A stretch of 10,250 bases of DNA from an uncultured bacterium (lineage in GTDB: Bacteria > Cyanobacteriota > Vampirovibrionia > Gastranaerophilales > Gastranaerophilaceae), in assembly GCA_900551965.1 (NCBI GenBank), contig URYF01000054.1, forward strand, positions 1 through 10,250, written 5' to 3'. The translations under genes and the position numbers were made by a program. Numbering within the stretch: the stretch's first letter is position 1; each line of letters starts with the position of its first letter. This document shows positions 1 through 5,081 of the stretch, piece by piece. A model generated the notes under the pieces. It did not search any database. It was not told the DNA's origin and saw nothing but the letters and a program-made list of their open reading frames with translations.

Positions 1-31
1 AAAAAGATGGTCTTAAATATGTTCACTTATC

Positions 32-58
32 AAAAAAAAACGACTTGTGGAAGTCGTT
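32..58 (-). terminator. Rho-independent terminator, minus strand
   Basis: On the minus strand an 8-bp stem (AACGACTT pairing with AAGTCGTT, 4-nt loop) is followed directly by a run of nine T. It faces the minus-strand gene that ends at 210, so it probably ends that transcript and leaves a 3' untranslated region of about 150 nt. Confidence 0.75.
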
Positions 59-69
59 GGAAAATCAAT

Positions 70-136
70 AGGAAAAAGGGAAAGGAAATCTTTTTTATTT
101 TTTGTTTTTTATTCTTTATTTATTTTTTCTTTTTTC
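70..136. other. Polypurine/polypyrimidine tract in the gene-free left edge
   Basis: A stretch of pure A and G (70-88) switches into about 48 nt that is almost all T with a few A, C and G. The block lies between the terminator at 32-58 and the stop codon at 210. No open reading frame or hairpin was seen in it. It may be only a low-complexity 3' untranslated region. Confidence 0.4.
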
Positions 137-209
137 GCAAGTTAAAGGCTTCTCGTTATTAGTATCACTAATTCCTTCAACTCTGTTTATATTTTCTGGA
201 AGAAGAGAA

Positions 210-1289
210 TTAAGCATTAAACGTTTTGAATGAAGATTCTACGTTTTTAGATATTACTTTCTTAACAGCATCTAATTCCGTTGATATTGCATTCTCTTCT
301 GTATCCAACTGTTTCAAACGCAATTCTAAGTCCTTATCCTGACCCTGGATTATTTCGATTTTTGCGTTTATTGATTGGATATCCTGATCATATTTTGCCT
401 TATTATAATTATACTGATTCATTGCATCGTTATATGCATTGTCATCACACTGGGTTGATGCTGTTAACATATATTCTGTACCAGGTTTATCGGTGTTCAC
501 TGTACCGTCTGAATTCATTTCATATATATAGATGCTAATGTATCTGCCTGATGTATCTTGTTCTACTCGGGCTTGGGCATTCTTTACTTCTCGGGTTTCG
601 ATTGTTTGACCATATACATATGATTTGATTCCGGACAATGATGTATCTGTTTTATCACTGTAATCTGCATTTGCTACCTGTTCTTTGTTATAAAATACAG
701 GTTCGTATGAGCCGGTTGTCGAATTCTTCTGGTATTTTACAAACCACTCAGACTGACCGTATTTTTCCGCTAACATTCCGATATACTGGTTTTCCATTCT
801 CAATACATCGCGTAATTCTGAGGTTTCCAATGTTGACAAATACGGGTCATCTGCATAATCTGATGGTTCTGCATTCGCTAATTCATCGTCTGTTAATGCG
901 TGCATTTCTCTTAATTTTGTTGCTCCTACATAATACTCATAGCTGCCGTCATCTTTTTTGCCGCGAGTTGTTACTACTGATCCGTTTGATACTACACTTT
1001 CTGTTTCGTATGATTGGGTGTAGTTCAATATATACATGCCGTCTTTCTGTGCTATCAATGAATTGATTGTATTTGTTTCTGACCCGTCAGTGAATGTATA
1101 GGTTGTCTTGGTGAAATCTTCACTTGATGGCGGAGTCGGTACTACCATATTACACAATTGACTATAGTAGTTTGAGGATTCATTTGACAATGTTGTACGT
1201 TGTTGGTTAATCTGTTGTCCTTCAAACTCTACGTTCGTTTTTCGAGCTGTCAAACTCAAAAATCTCGCTTGTGATGCTGCCATACCCAT
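210..1289 (-). CDS. Coiled-coil protein of unknown function, Gastranaerophilales-type MGMAASQAR family
   Basis: This encodes 359 residues of unknown function. The N-terminus (MGMAASQARFLSLTARK) followed by a Q/N/S-rich amphipathic stretch resembles, from memory, a family recurring in Gastranaerophilales genomes. Both ends look helical: roughly residues 10-45, and residues 285-359, where charged heptad-like sequence ends in SSFKTFNA. The middle (about 55-280) is rich in T, S, Y, D and G and probably forms beta structure. No signal peptide, membrane segment or catalytic motif is visible. Helical ends around a variable middle recall flagellar or type III-secreted filament proteins, but I see no sequence match to support that. 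The start at 1289 is preferred because AAAGGA lies 8 nt upstream; an in-frame ATG two codons later is possible. It is divergent from the tmRNA gene. Confidence 0.85.
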   Translation of the reverse strand: MGMAASQARFLSLTARKTNVEFEGQQINQQRTTLSNESSNYYSQLCNMVVPTPPSSEDFTKTTYTFTDGSETNTINSLIAQKDGMYILNYTQSYETESVVSNGSVVTTRGKKDDGSYEYYVGATKLREMHALTDDELANAEPSDYADDPYLSTLETSELRDVLRMENQYIGMLAEKYGQSEWFVKYQKNSTTGSYEPVFYNKEQVANADYSDKTDTSLSGIKSYVYGQTIETREVKNAQARVEQDTSGRYISIYIYEMNSDGTVNTDKPGTEYMLTASTQCDDNAYNDAMNQYNYNKAKYDQDIQSINAKIEIIQGQDKDLELRLKQLDTEENAISTELDAVKKVISKNVESSFKTFNA

Positions 1290-1369
1290 AACGGTAGTCC
1301 TTTCTTCTTGTTTCCTATATCTTTCTTATCGGTCATCTTTTTTCTTTTCTTTAATCTATTTACCTCTTT

Positions 1370-1389
1370 CGTTACACTTCGTTACATTT
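1370..1389. repeat. Tandem 10-bp repeat between divergent genes
   Basis: CGTTACACTT is followed directly by CGTTACATTT, two 10-bp units differing at one base, and then by a weaker unit AGTTAAAAAT. It lies in the 171-bp gap between the minus-strand gene and the tmRNA, just upstream of the tmRNA -35 element. One-helical-turn spacing would suit a regulator site, but no regulator is known and the repeat is short. Confidence 0.35.
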
Positions 1390-1404
1390 AGTTAAAAATT
1401 ATGC

Positions 1405-1433
1405 TTGAAAAATAAATAGAACACCGTTATAAT
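1405..1433 (+). promoter_or_regulatory. Sigma-70 type promoter of the tmRNA gene
   Basis: TTGAAA (1405-1410), a 17-nt spacer and a perfect TATAAT (1428-1433). Transcription should start near 1440, about 20 nt before the mature tmRNA 5' end, leaving a leader for RNase P to remove. It is the best promoter in the window, as expected for an abundant stable RNA. Confidence 0.85.
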
Positions 1434-1460
1434 GTGAGAATAGAACATTAACAACACCAT

Positions 1461-1863
1461 GGGGACGTTTTGGATTTGACAGGATGTTTGGTGAAAATAG
1501 GTTGCGGGTCCGGGCGCTGTTCCCGGTAATCAACGAGCAAAACAAATTAAATGCTAAAAATAATGTAATCGAAGCTGACTTCTCTAGAGCTTACGCTTTA
1601 GCTGCTTAGTCCTTTGACGAATAGCTACTTATAGAACCCAGCTTGCCGGTTTTATAGGTCAATGATGCAAGACGCAGTACACTAACAGAAGGTAAGTGTA
1701 TCAAGATAACCTTCAAGGGTTTAGAGTTTCCCTGCCAAATAAAACCTAGGGCTAATTCAACGGTTTTGATACTTCCCGGGATTAGTTGAGCTGATAAGTA
1801 CCTACACTCGTAGAGATTTATTTTGATCCATTTTGGACGTGGGTTCGACTCCCACCGTCTCCA
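1461..1863 (+). ncRNA. ssrA: Transfer-messenger RNA (tmRNA), one-piece
   Basis: tmRNA rescues ribosomes stalled on broken mRNAs, acting first as an alanine tRNA and then as a short mRNA that adds a degradation tag. The 5' end GGGGACG pairs with CGTCTCC at 1856-1862 (one G-U), leaving discriminator A1863. The T-arm is GTGGG-TTCGACT-CCCAC (1839-1855). The conserved start GGGGACGTTTTGGATTTGAC is present, and a CCGGG/CCCGG hairpin at 1510-1527 fits pseudoknot 1. The tag reading frame is at 1553-1609. The gene is uninterrupted, about 403 nt, and not the permuted two-piece form known from some cyanobacteria. CCA is not encoded (GTA follows 1863), so it must be added after transcription. Its 3' end is the sequence repeated at 2048, 2231 and 4135. 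Confidence 0.97.
1553..1609 (+). other. tmRNA tag-peptide reading frame
   Basis: Starting at resume codon GCT (1553) the frame reads AKNNVIEADFSRAYALAA and stops at TAG (1607-1609). The ending ALAA matches the usual tmRNA tag terminus recognised by ClpXP-type proteases, with SspB-type adaptors where present. The resume codon is an inference; with the tRNA-charged alanine in front, the tag would gain one residue. Confidence 0.85.
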
Positions 1864-1868
1864 GTAAT

Positions 1869-1899
1869 AAAAAAGAACTACTTCAGATAGTCCTTTTTT
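1869..1899 (+). terminator. tmRNA terminator
   Basis: An A-run and GAACTA pair imperfectly (one A-C mismatch) with TAGTCC and a run of six T. It begins six bases after the mature tmRNA 3' end. Its outer sequence (aataaaaa...agtccttttt) recurs with the loop missing at 2185-2200 and 4315-4330. Confidence 0.75.
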
Positions 1900-1922
1900 G
1901 TTGCTATTGTCGTGGAACCGGA

Positions 1923-2015
1923 GAACCCACAAGGCGTAAGCCTTGTCTAGGGTTCGAGCGGGAGCGAGCTGAGGCTGGAGCCGATTTGTTAGGGTTGAAA
2001 ACCCGCAACAAATCG
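1923..2015. repeat. GC-rich multi-hairpin element downstream of tmRNA
   Basis: Two strong stem-loops lie in a patch clearly richer in G+C than its surroundings. Hairpin 1 (1923-1955): GAACCC/GGGTTC encloses ACAAGGC/GCCTTGT with a GTAA tetraloop and a 3-nt bulge. Hairpin 2 (1982-2015): CGATTTGTT/AACAAATCG encloses GGGTT/AACCC with a GAA loop. A short GGC/GCC stem lies between them. GNRA-type loops and nested stems suggest a folded RNA or a REP-like palindromic element. The part to 2047 holds no convincing gene; open frames across it on both strands are chance products of the structured sequence. Confidence 0.6.
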
Positions 2016-2047
2016 CGGAATTGCCGTTACACGCGAGCGACCAAGAC

Positions 2048-2063
2048 ACTCCCACCGTCTCCA
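2048..2063 (+). repeat. Exact 16-bp copy of the tmRNA 3' end (attachment-site-like)
   Basis: ACTCCCACCGTCTCCA is identical to tmRNA positions 1848-1863 and lies exactly 200 bp downstream. It covers the 3' side of the T-arm and acceptor stem, the part of tRNA and tmRNA genes that integrases commonly use as crossover core. No tmRNA similarity continues to its left, as expected of an attachment-site scar. A terminator follows, as after the real tmRNA. Confidence 0.75.
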
Positions 2064-2204
2064 ATTTAAAATTTCAGAGGCTTTATATAGTCTCCTTTTT
2101 AGTGTCGTTTTCCATGCACTGTGCTGGATTTCGGTAATGTAGAGAATTTTACCCAGGTTGCAGCAAAATTCTCTTTCCACAAATAAAAAGAGTCCTTTTT
2201 GAAA
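2064..2204 (+). repeat. Hairpin module, copy A (downstream flank of tmRNA scar)
   Basis: In order this holds: ATTTAA and a terminator-like hairpin (2077-2100); a bulged stem TCCA(t)GCA/TGCTGGA (2111-2128); a perfect 10-bp inverted repeat AGAGAATTTT/AAAATTCTCT (2141-2150 and 2165-2174); and an AAAAAG/CTTTTT hairpin (2185-2200). The same order occurs in copy B at 4169-4334. Positions 2167-2203 match 4297-4333 at 34 of 37 bases. No gene is seen here. Confidence 0.7.
2077..2100 (+). terminator. Terminator-like hairpin after the first tmRNA-end copy
   Basis: GAGGCT pairs with AGTCTC (one G-U) around a 6-nt loop, followed by CTTTTT. It is the counterpart of the perfect terminator at 4177-4204 (shared GAGGCT...TATAG...CTC...TTTTT), so it looks like a decayed copy of the same element. 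Confidence 0.55.
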
Positions 2205-2230
2205 TATAGATACAAAGCTGTTTTTGGTAA

Positions 2231-2264
2231 GTTTGGACAAAAGTTCGACTTTTACAATCTTGAT
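2231..2264 (+). repeat. Diverged copy of the tmRNA 3' end
   Basis: Aligned without gaps to tmRNA 1831-1864 (offset 400), 21 of 34 bases match. These include TTTGGAC and, at the right distance, GTTCGACT, the T-loop region. The T-stem no longer pairs, so it is not a functional RNA. It may be an older attachment scar. It lies in the 128-bp gap before the secreted-protein gene; no good promoter was found in that gap. Confidence 0.45.
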
Positions 2265-2332
2265 ATAAGTAAAACCTATAAACTAATGTCCGACGGTAAA
2301 AAGTATTAAAGTAAATAACTTATAGGATAATT

Positions 2333-2842
2333 ATGAAGAAATTTTTTATTATACTGTTATTATTAATGTTTTTTTGTATTCCAGCAATGGCGGAATACAA
2401 GCCTATTTCTAAAACCTTAAGCAAACAATACAAAGCCGAAATGGAACAGATTATTGACGAAGAGTATCCGCAAGTGATAAAAAAAATTGATAATGATGTC
2501 AAATATGCAAAGTCATTACGAAATAAAATTTTAAAAAATGGTTTTAATATGGATGATTCAATAAATATAGTACTTACTCAAGAAGTTGTTCTTCCTGCTG
2601 CGGATATGCAATTGTATGATAAATTAATGAAAATTACACAAGAAAAATATTTAGGAATTAAACATGTACCCATAGGAACAGACAGTACTATTCCTATGGA
2701 AACATTTTTGCATCCGTATTTTATAGATAATGATGTAAATCAAACAAAACTTATAAAAATAATGGATTACATGTACAAAAAAAGCAAAGTAATTGAAAAA
2801 TATCGTAAACAAATCGATAATATATCTTCAAAAACTAATTAA
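2333..2842 (+). CDS. Small secreted or periplasmic protein of unknown function
   Basis: This encodes 169 residues that I do not recognise. Residues 1-20 form a clear Sec signal peptide: KK, a long I/L/F core, then P-AMA with probable cleavage before E21. There is no lipobox cysteine at the cleavage site. The mature part (about 149 residues) is Lys/Asp/Ile-rich and mostly helical, with no cysteine, no further membrane segment and no catalytic motif. A weak AGGA (2324-2327) precedes the ATG by 5 nt. The gene converges on the M23 peptidase gene, with stop codons overlapping by 4 bp. It is bracketed by tmRNA 3'-end copies, so it may be island cargo. A role as a periplasmic partner of, or protector against, the neighbouring peptidase is conceivable but rests on position only. 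Confidence 0.8.
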   Translation: MKKFFIILLLLMFFCIPAMAEYKPISKTLSKQYKAEMEQIIDEEYPQVIKKIDNDVKYAKSLRNKILKNGFNMDDSINIVLTQEVVLPAADMQLYDKLMKITQEKYLGIKHVPIGTDSTIPMETFLHPYFIDNDVNQTKLIKIMDYMYKKSKVIEKYRKQIDNISSKTN

Positions 2843-3801
2843 AAATCAATATAGATTGCTGGGTCAACAGCTCTGCCTTGAAAAACTCCATTTCTAATAG
2901 TTATATGTAAGTGTGGACCCTGAGAATACCCTGTGTTTCCGGATTTTGCGATTTCTTCTCCTTTTTTAACCTTTTGTCCAATTTTAACACTCCAAGAAGA
3001 CAAATGACCATACTCACTTGTTACTCTGACACCGTTTATGTTACCGTGGTCAATTACAACCCAATTCCCATAACCATCAGCTTTTCCATTTCGAATAACA
3101 GTTCCATCTGTAACTGCTTTTATTGGAGTTCCAACAGGAACAGCAATATCAATACCGTTATGAGTATGTGTGCTTCTTGGTTCTCCATATTTCCCAACTA
3201 TTGGTCCATTACAAGGTTTTATCCACCTTTGTGGCTGGGGGTGCGGCGGATTTTTTGGGGGAGGTGTTGGCTGTGGTGATTTTTGTTCCGGTTGAGGGTT
3301 TGGATTTTCAGATGGAATTTCATTTTCATTTTCTTCTATACTTGTTTCTGATTCATCCTCTGAAATCGGTTCTTCTAGAATTTCAACAGTACATTTGCAA
3401 TTCGGGTGAGGTCTTTGTGGAACTTCATCGTAAAAGTCAAATTCGGTGCCATCTAAAGATTTGCAAATATCACAAGTATCTTCATTATTATCTGCATGCC
3501 AAACATATTTGTTATAACTAATACCACCTTTTAATACGACAGTTTCTATATTTTCTTTTTCTTCCTGTGCATCTTGGACATAGTTATTTTCGTTCAGTTT
3601 ATTATATCGGTGCAGGGATTTTTTAATATTTTGTAAATCAGTAAAACTTTTTAGAATTTTATTTTTATCTTTTGGGTTAAAAACAGGATTTGAGTGGTTT
3701 TTTAATAAATTTTCTTGAGATTTAGATATCTCATCCAGTTTAATTTCTAATTGCTTATCATTTTTCAATGCTTGTAGAATTTTTTCTTTTAATTTTGCCA
3801 T
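2839..3801 (-). CDS. MuF-like motif / proline linker / M23 peptidoglycan endopeptidase fusion
   Basis: This encodes 320 residues in three parts. Residues 1-85 are charged and helical. Residues 98-140 carry W101, C110-x2-C113, LDG, then HPNCKC (H132, C135, C137), a Cys/His pattern like the C-terminal part of phage MuF/SPP1 gp7 minor head proteins. Residues 141-191 are acidic, then proline-rich. Residues 198-320 are an M23 domain with H214-N-G-I-D218, H266 and H297-L-H299, the expected zinc and catalytic residues; this family cuts peptide crosslinks in the cell wall. No signal peptide or membrane segment is present, so export would need a virion, lysis or a special secretion route. AAAGGAG lies 8 nt before the ATG. 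The layout recalls MuF polymorphic toxins of temperate phages, but it could be a virion-associated lysin. The M23 call is firm; the MuF call is moderate. Confidence 0.9.
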   Translation of the reverse strand: MAKLKEKILQALKNDKQLEIKLDEISKSQENLLKNHSNPVFNPKDKNKILKSFTDLQNIKKSLHRYNKLNENNYVQDAQEEKENIETVVLKGGISYNKYVWHADNNEDTCDICKSLDGTEFDFYDEVPQRPHPNCKCTVEILEEPISEDESETSIEENENEIPSENPNPQPEQKSPQPTPPPKNPPHPQPQRWIKPCNGPIVGKYGEPRSTHTHNGIDIAVPVGTPIKAVTDGTVIRNGKADGYGNWVVIDHGNINGVRVTSEYGHLSSWSVKIGQKVKKGEEIAKSGNTGYSQGPHLHITIRNGVFQGRAVDPAIYIDF

Positions 3802-3881
3802 TTATATTTCTCCTTTGTTGTTGTACTGATATATTTGTATTAAATTTTTATTTGACTGTTGTAACTCTTAAAAACATTCAC

Positions 3882-3910
3882 ATTTTAGTTATTATTTAAG
3901 TTATCAACAA
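3882..3910 (-). promoter_or_regulatory. Possible promoter of the M23 fusion gene
   Basis: On the minus strand, TTGTTG (3910-3905), a 17-nt spacer and TAAAAT (3887-3882) lie about 80 nt upstream of the ATG. The -10 is good and the -35 is weak. In sequence this AT-rich, such matches arise by chance. Confidence 0.3.
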
Positions 3911-3941
3911 GTCCGTATTTTTACGTAAGCCAAATGGGTAA

Positions 3942-3971
3942 TTGACATGGAAAAACATGCGGTAACATGAT
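3942..3971 (+). promoter_or_regulatory. Phased ACATG repeats over a possible promoter
   Basis: ACATG occurs at 3945, 3955 and 3965, exactly 10 bp apart, so the three copies face the same side of the helix. The first overlaps a perfect -35 hexamer TTGACA (3942-3947); 18 nt on is CATGAT, a 4-of-6 match to the -10 consensus. A transcript from here would begin near 3978 and could end at the terminator 4177-4204, giving an RNA of about 225 nt with no gene of note. This is the main structured item in the left half of the 3802-4355 gap. Confidence 0.35.
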
Positions 3972-4004
3972 TTCAGCCTAATTTAACAGATAAAAATAGT
4001 AAAA

Positions 4005-4023
4005 TTTACAAAATTTTTGTAAA
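4005..4023. promoter_or_regulatory. Perfect palindrome, operator-like
   Basis: TTTACAAAA and TTTTGTAAA are perfect 9-bp inverted repeats around a single T. Its size suits a dimeric regulator site. The region is very AT-rich, so chance is not excluded. Confidence 0.35.
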
Positions 4024-4043
4024 AATTTTTCTTAATAAATAAT

Positions 4044-4058
4044 GTATCAATTTGATAC
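4044..4058. promoter_or_regulatory. Perfect palindrome GTATCAA-T-TTGATAC, operator-like
   Basis: Seven-bp perfect inverted repeats surround one T. The right arm and its flank (ATTTGATACAAA, 4050-4061) recur as the reverse complement at 7035-7046, in the control region between the integrase and methyltransferase operons. This suggests a shared regulator, although a 12-bp match is expected by chance at this length and composition. Confidence 0.4.
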
Positions 4059-4134
4059 AAAACTAACTAAATTGCTTGATATTATTGGAATATAGAGCAA
4101 TACTATAAATAGGATAAAATACATAATGGGAAAA

Positions 4135-4168
4135 TCTTGGACATTATTTCGACTTCTATTGTCTCCAG
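4135..4168 (+). repeat. Degenerate copy of the tmRNA 3' end (attachment-site-like)
   Basis: This matches tmRNA 1831-1864 at 25 of 34 bases without gaps, keeping TTGGAC, TTCGACT and GTCTCCAG. From 4148 to the end, all four differences are C in the tmRNA and T here. The T-stem no longer pairs, so it is not an RNA gene. A perfect terminator follows, as after the real tmRNA. It may be the far end of an island bounded at 1848-1863 or 2048-2063, or the left end of the prophage to the right. Confidence 0.65.
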
Positions 4169-4334
4169 ATTTAATCAAAAGAGGCTATTAATAGCCTCTT
4201 TTTTAATGCGAATTTGCCCGCGCAGTGCGGGCTTTCGCCGAATACAGAGAATTTACTGAAATCGAATTTCGGTGAATTTCTCCCCGCTTGTGCTGAAATT
4301 CTCTTTACGCAAATAAAAAGAGTCCTTTTTCAAA
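4169..4334 (+). repeat. Hairpin module, copy B
   Basis: Same order as copy A: ATTTAA and the terminator (4177-4204); a GC-rich stem GCCCGC/GCGGGC inside an outer GCGAA/TTCGC (4209-4237); a 9-bp inverted repeat AGAGAATTT/AAATTCTCT (4246-4254 and 4296-4304) enclosing a small GAAAT/ATTTC hairpin; and an AAAAAG/CTTTTT hairpin (4315-4330). The GC-rich stems of A and B differ in sequence but keep position and pairing, which favours selection on structure. It ends about 20 bp before the cyclase-like gene. Confidence 0.7.
4177..4204 (+). terminator. Strong terminator, possibly bidirectional
   Basis: AAAAGAGGCTAT and ATAGCCTCTTTT form a perfect 12-bp stem around a TA centre; with the following TT this ends in six T. 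Nine bases separate the copied tmRNA 3' end (4168) from the stem, close to the spacing after the real tmRNA. No gene on the plus strand reads into it, so it may be a carried-over tmRNA-type terminator. Confidence 0.85.
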
Positions 4335-4355
4335 GGTTTATGGTATTTTAGTAAT

Positions 4356-5081
4356 ATGAACTTAGAACGACTAAAAACAACCGAACATATTATTGCATAT
4401 ATAGACATTCTTGGCGGAAAGAAACTTATACAAGAAGATCGACTTGATGATAATCTGAATAAGGTAAACGAAATTTATACTTGTGCAAAAAATTTTCTTG
4501 CATCAACACAAAGCGCTTCAGTATGCGATGTTAAAATAAAAATATTTTCTGATAATATTCTTTTAACATTAACTCCTGAAACGAATTCAGAAAAAGACAA
4601 AGATCTATCAATATATAATTTTTTCGCATTATTAGCTTTTTTGCAAATGAAAGCCTTAGAACGTAATATTTTTATCCGCGGAGGAATAACAGTTGGTGAC
4701 ATATGCATAAATGAAACCTTTAGTTGGGGGAACGGTTTATTAAGAGCCATCGAACTGGAAGAAAAATATGCTTTTTACCCAAGAATAATAATTGATACAA
4801 ATGCGCTTGAAATTTTTAAAACTATTACTGAAAGAAATCCATATACGTTTTTTACTATGCAAGAATTTGATGGATGGGCTAGTATTGATTATTTGAGGGT
4901 ATTTGGAGTAGAACAATTAACAACAATAAATAATAATATTTATTTTGTTAATTCTGAAATAGTTAAAAATAACAAAAATCCAAACATTATAGCAAAGTTA
5001 ATCTGGCAGTTAAATTATTTAAACGGTTTTTTAGCATGTACTTTACCAAATAATACAAATACTCCATCTACATTATTATAG
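4356..5081 (+). CDS. Class III nucleotidyl-cyclase-like protein
   Basis: This encodes 241 residues with a motif order like the class III adenylate/guanylate cyclase fold. AYIDILG (D17) would be the first metal-binding strand and KIFSDN (D66) the second metal aspartate on the hairpin. RGGITVGD (108-115) corresponds to the family's RxGIxxG strand, and GNGLLRAIELE (125-135) to the helix with the conserved A-x-x-L/E. YPRIIID (141-147) and FDG (171-173) follow; I associate these with a group of uncharacterised bacterial and prophage proteins. There is no signal peptide or membrane segment, so it should be cytosolic. Substrate-selecting residues cannot be assigned and activity is unproven. No effector gene lies beside it. 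The end overlaps the convergent recombinase stop by 14 bp. No Shine-Dalgarno site is evident. An accessory prophage role, such as defence signalling, is a guess from position. Confidence 0.75.
   Translation: MNLERLKTTEHIIAYIDILGGKKLIQEDRLDDNLNKVNEIYTCAKNFLASTQSASVCDVKIKIFSDNILLTLTPETNSEKDKDLSIYNFFALLAFLQMKALERNIFIRGGITVGDICINETFSWGNGLLRAIELEEKYAFYPRIIIDTNALEIFKTITERNPYTFFTMQEFDGWASIDYLRVFGVEQLTTINNNIYFVNSEIVKNNKNPNIIAKLIWQLNYLNGFLACTLPNNTNTPSTLL

Noticed and set aside
281..1066. Plus-strand frames opposite the coiled-coil protein
   Set aside because: They read as Leu/Tyr/His-rich nonsense opposite a gene with a good ribosome binding site and a recognisable start.
1370..1389. CRISPR or iteron array
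   Set aside because: Only two 10-bp units, adjacent and without spacers; too short for a CRISPR array or a replication origin.
1606..2064. A 152-codon minus-strand frame over the tmRNA and the hairpin region, and a 78-codon plus-strand frame at 1833-2069
   Set aside because: Both lie over the tmRNA 3' half or its hairpin-rich flank, lack ribosome binding sites and resemble no protein; they are by-products of structured RNA sequence.
2260..2289. Promoter for the secreted-protein gene (TTGATA, 18-nt spacer, TAATGT)
   Set aside because: The -10 match is poor and several equally weak options overlap; not better than chance in this AT-rich gap.
2911..3521. Plus-strand frames of 122 and 132 codons opposite the M23 fusion
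   Set aside because: The minus strand encodes a clear M23 domain with a strong ribosome binding site; the plus-strand frames are shadows.
4135..4168. A second functional tmRNA or tRNA gene
   Set aside because: Only the last 34 bases match, the T-stem does not pair and no matching 5' acceptor half is present.
4126..4191. A 21-codon plus-strand frame (MGKSWTLFRLLLSPDLIKRGY) in the tmRNA-end copy
   Set aside because: It has a weak AGGA 11 nt upstream, but the frame is made of the tmRNA scar and runs into the terminator stem; nothing supports translation.
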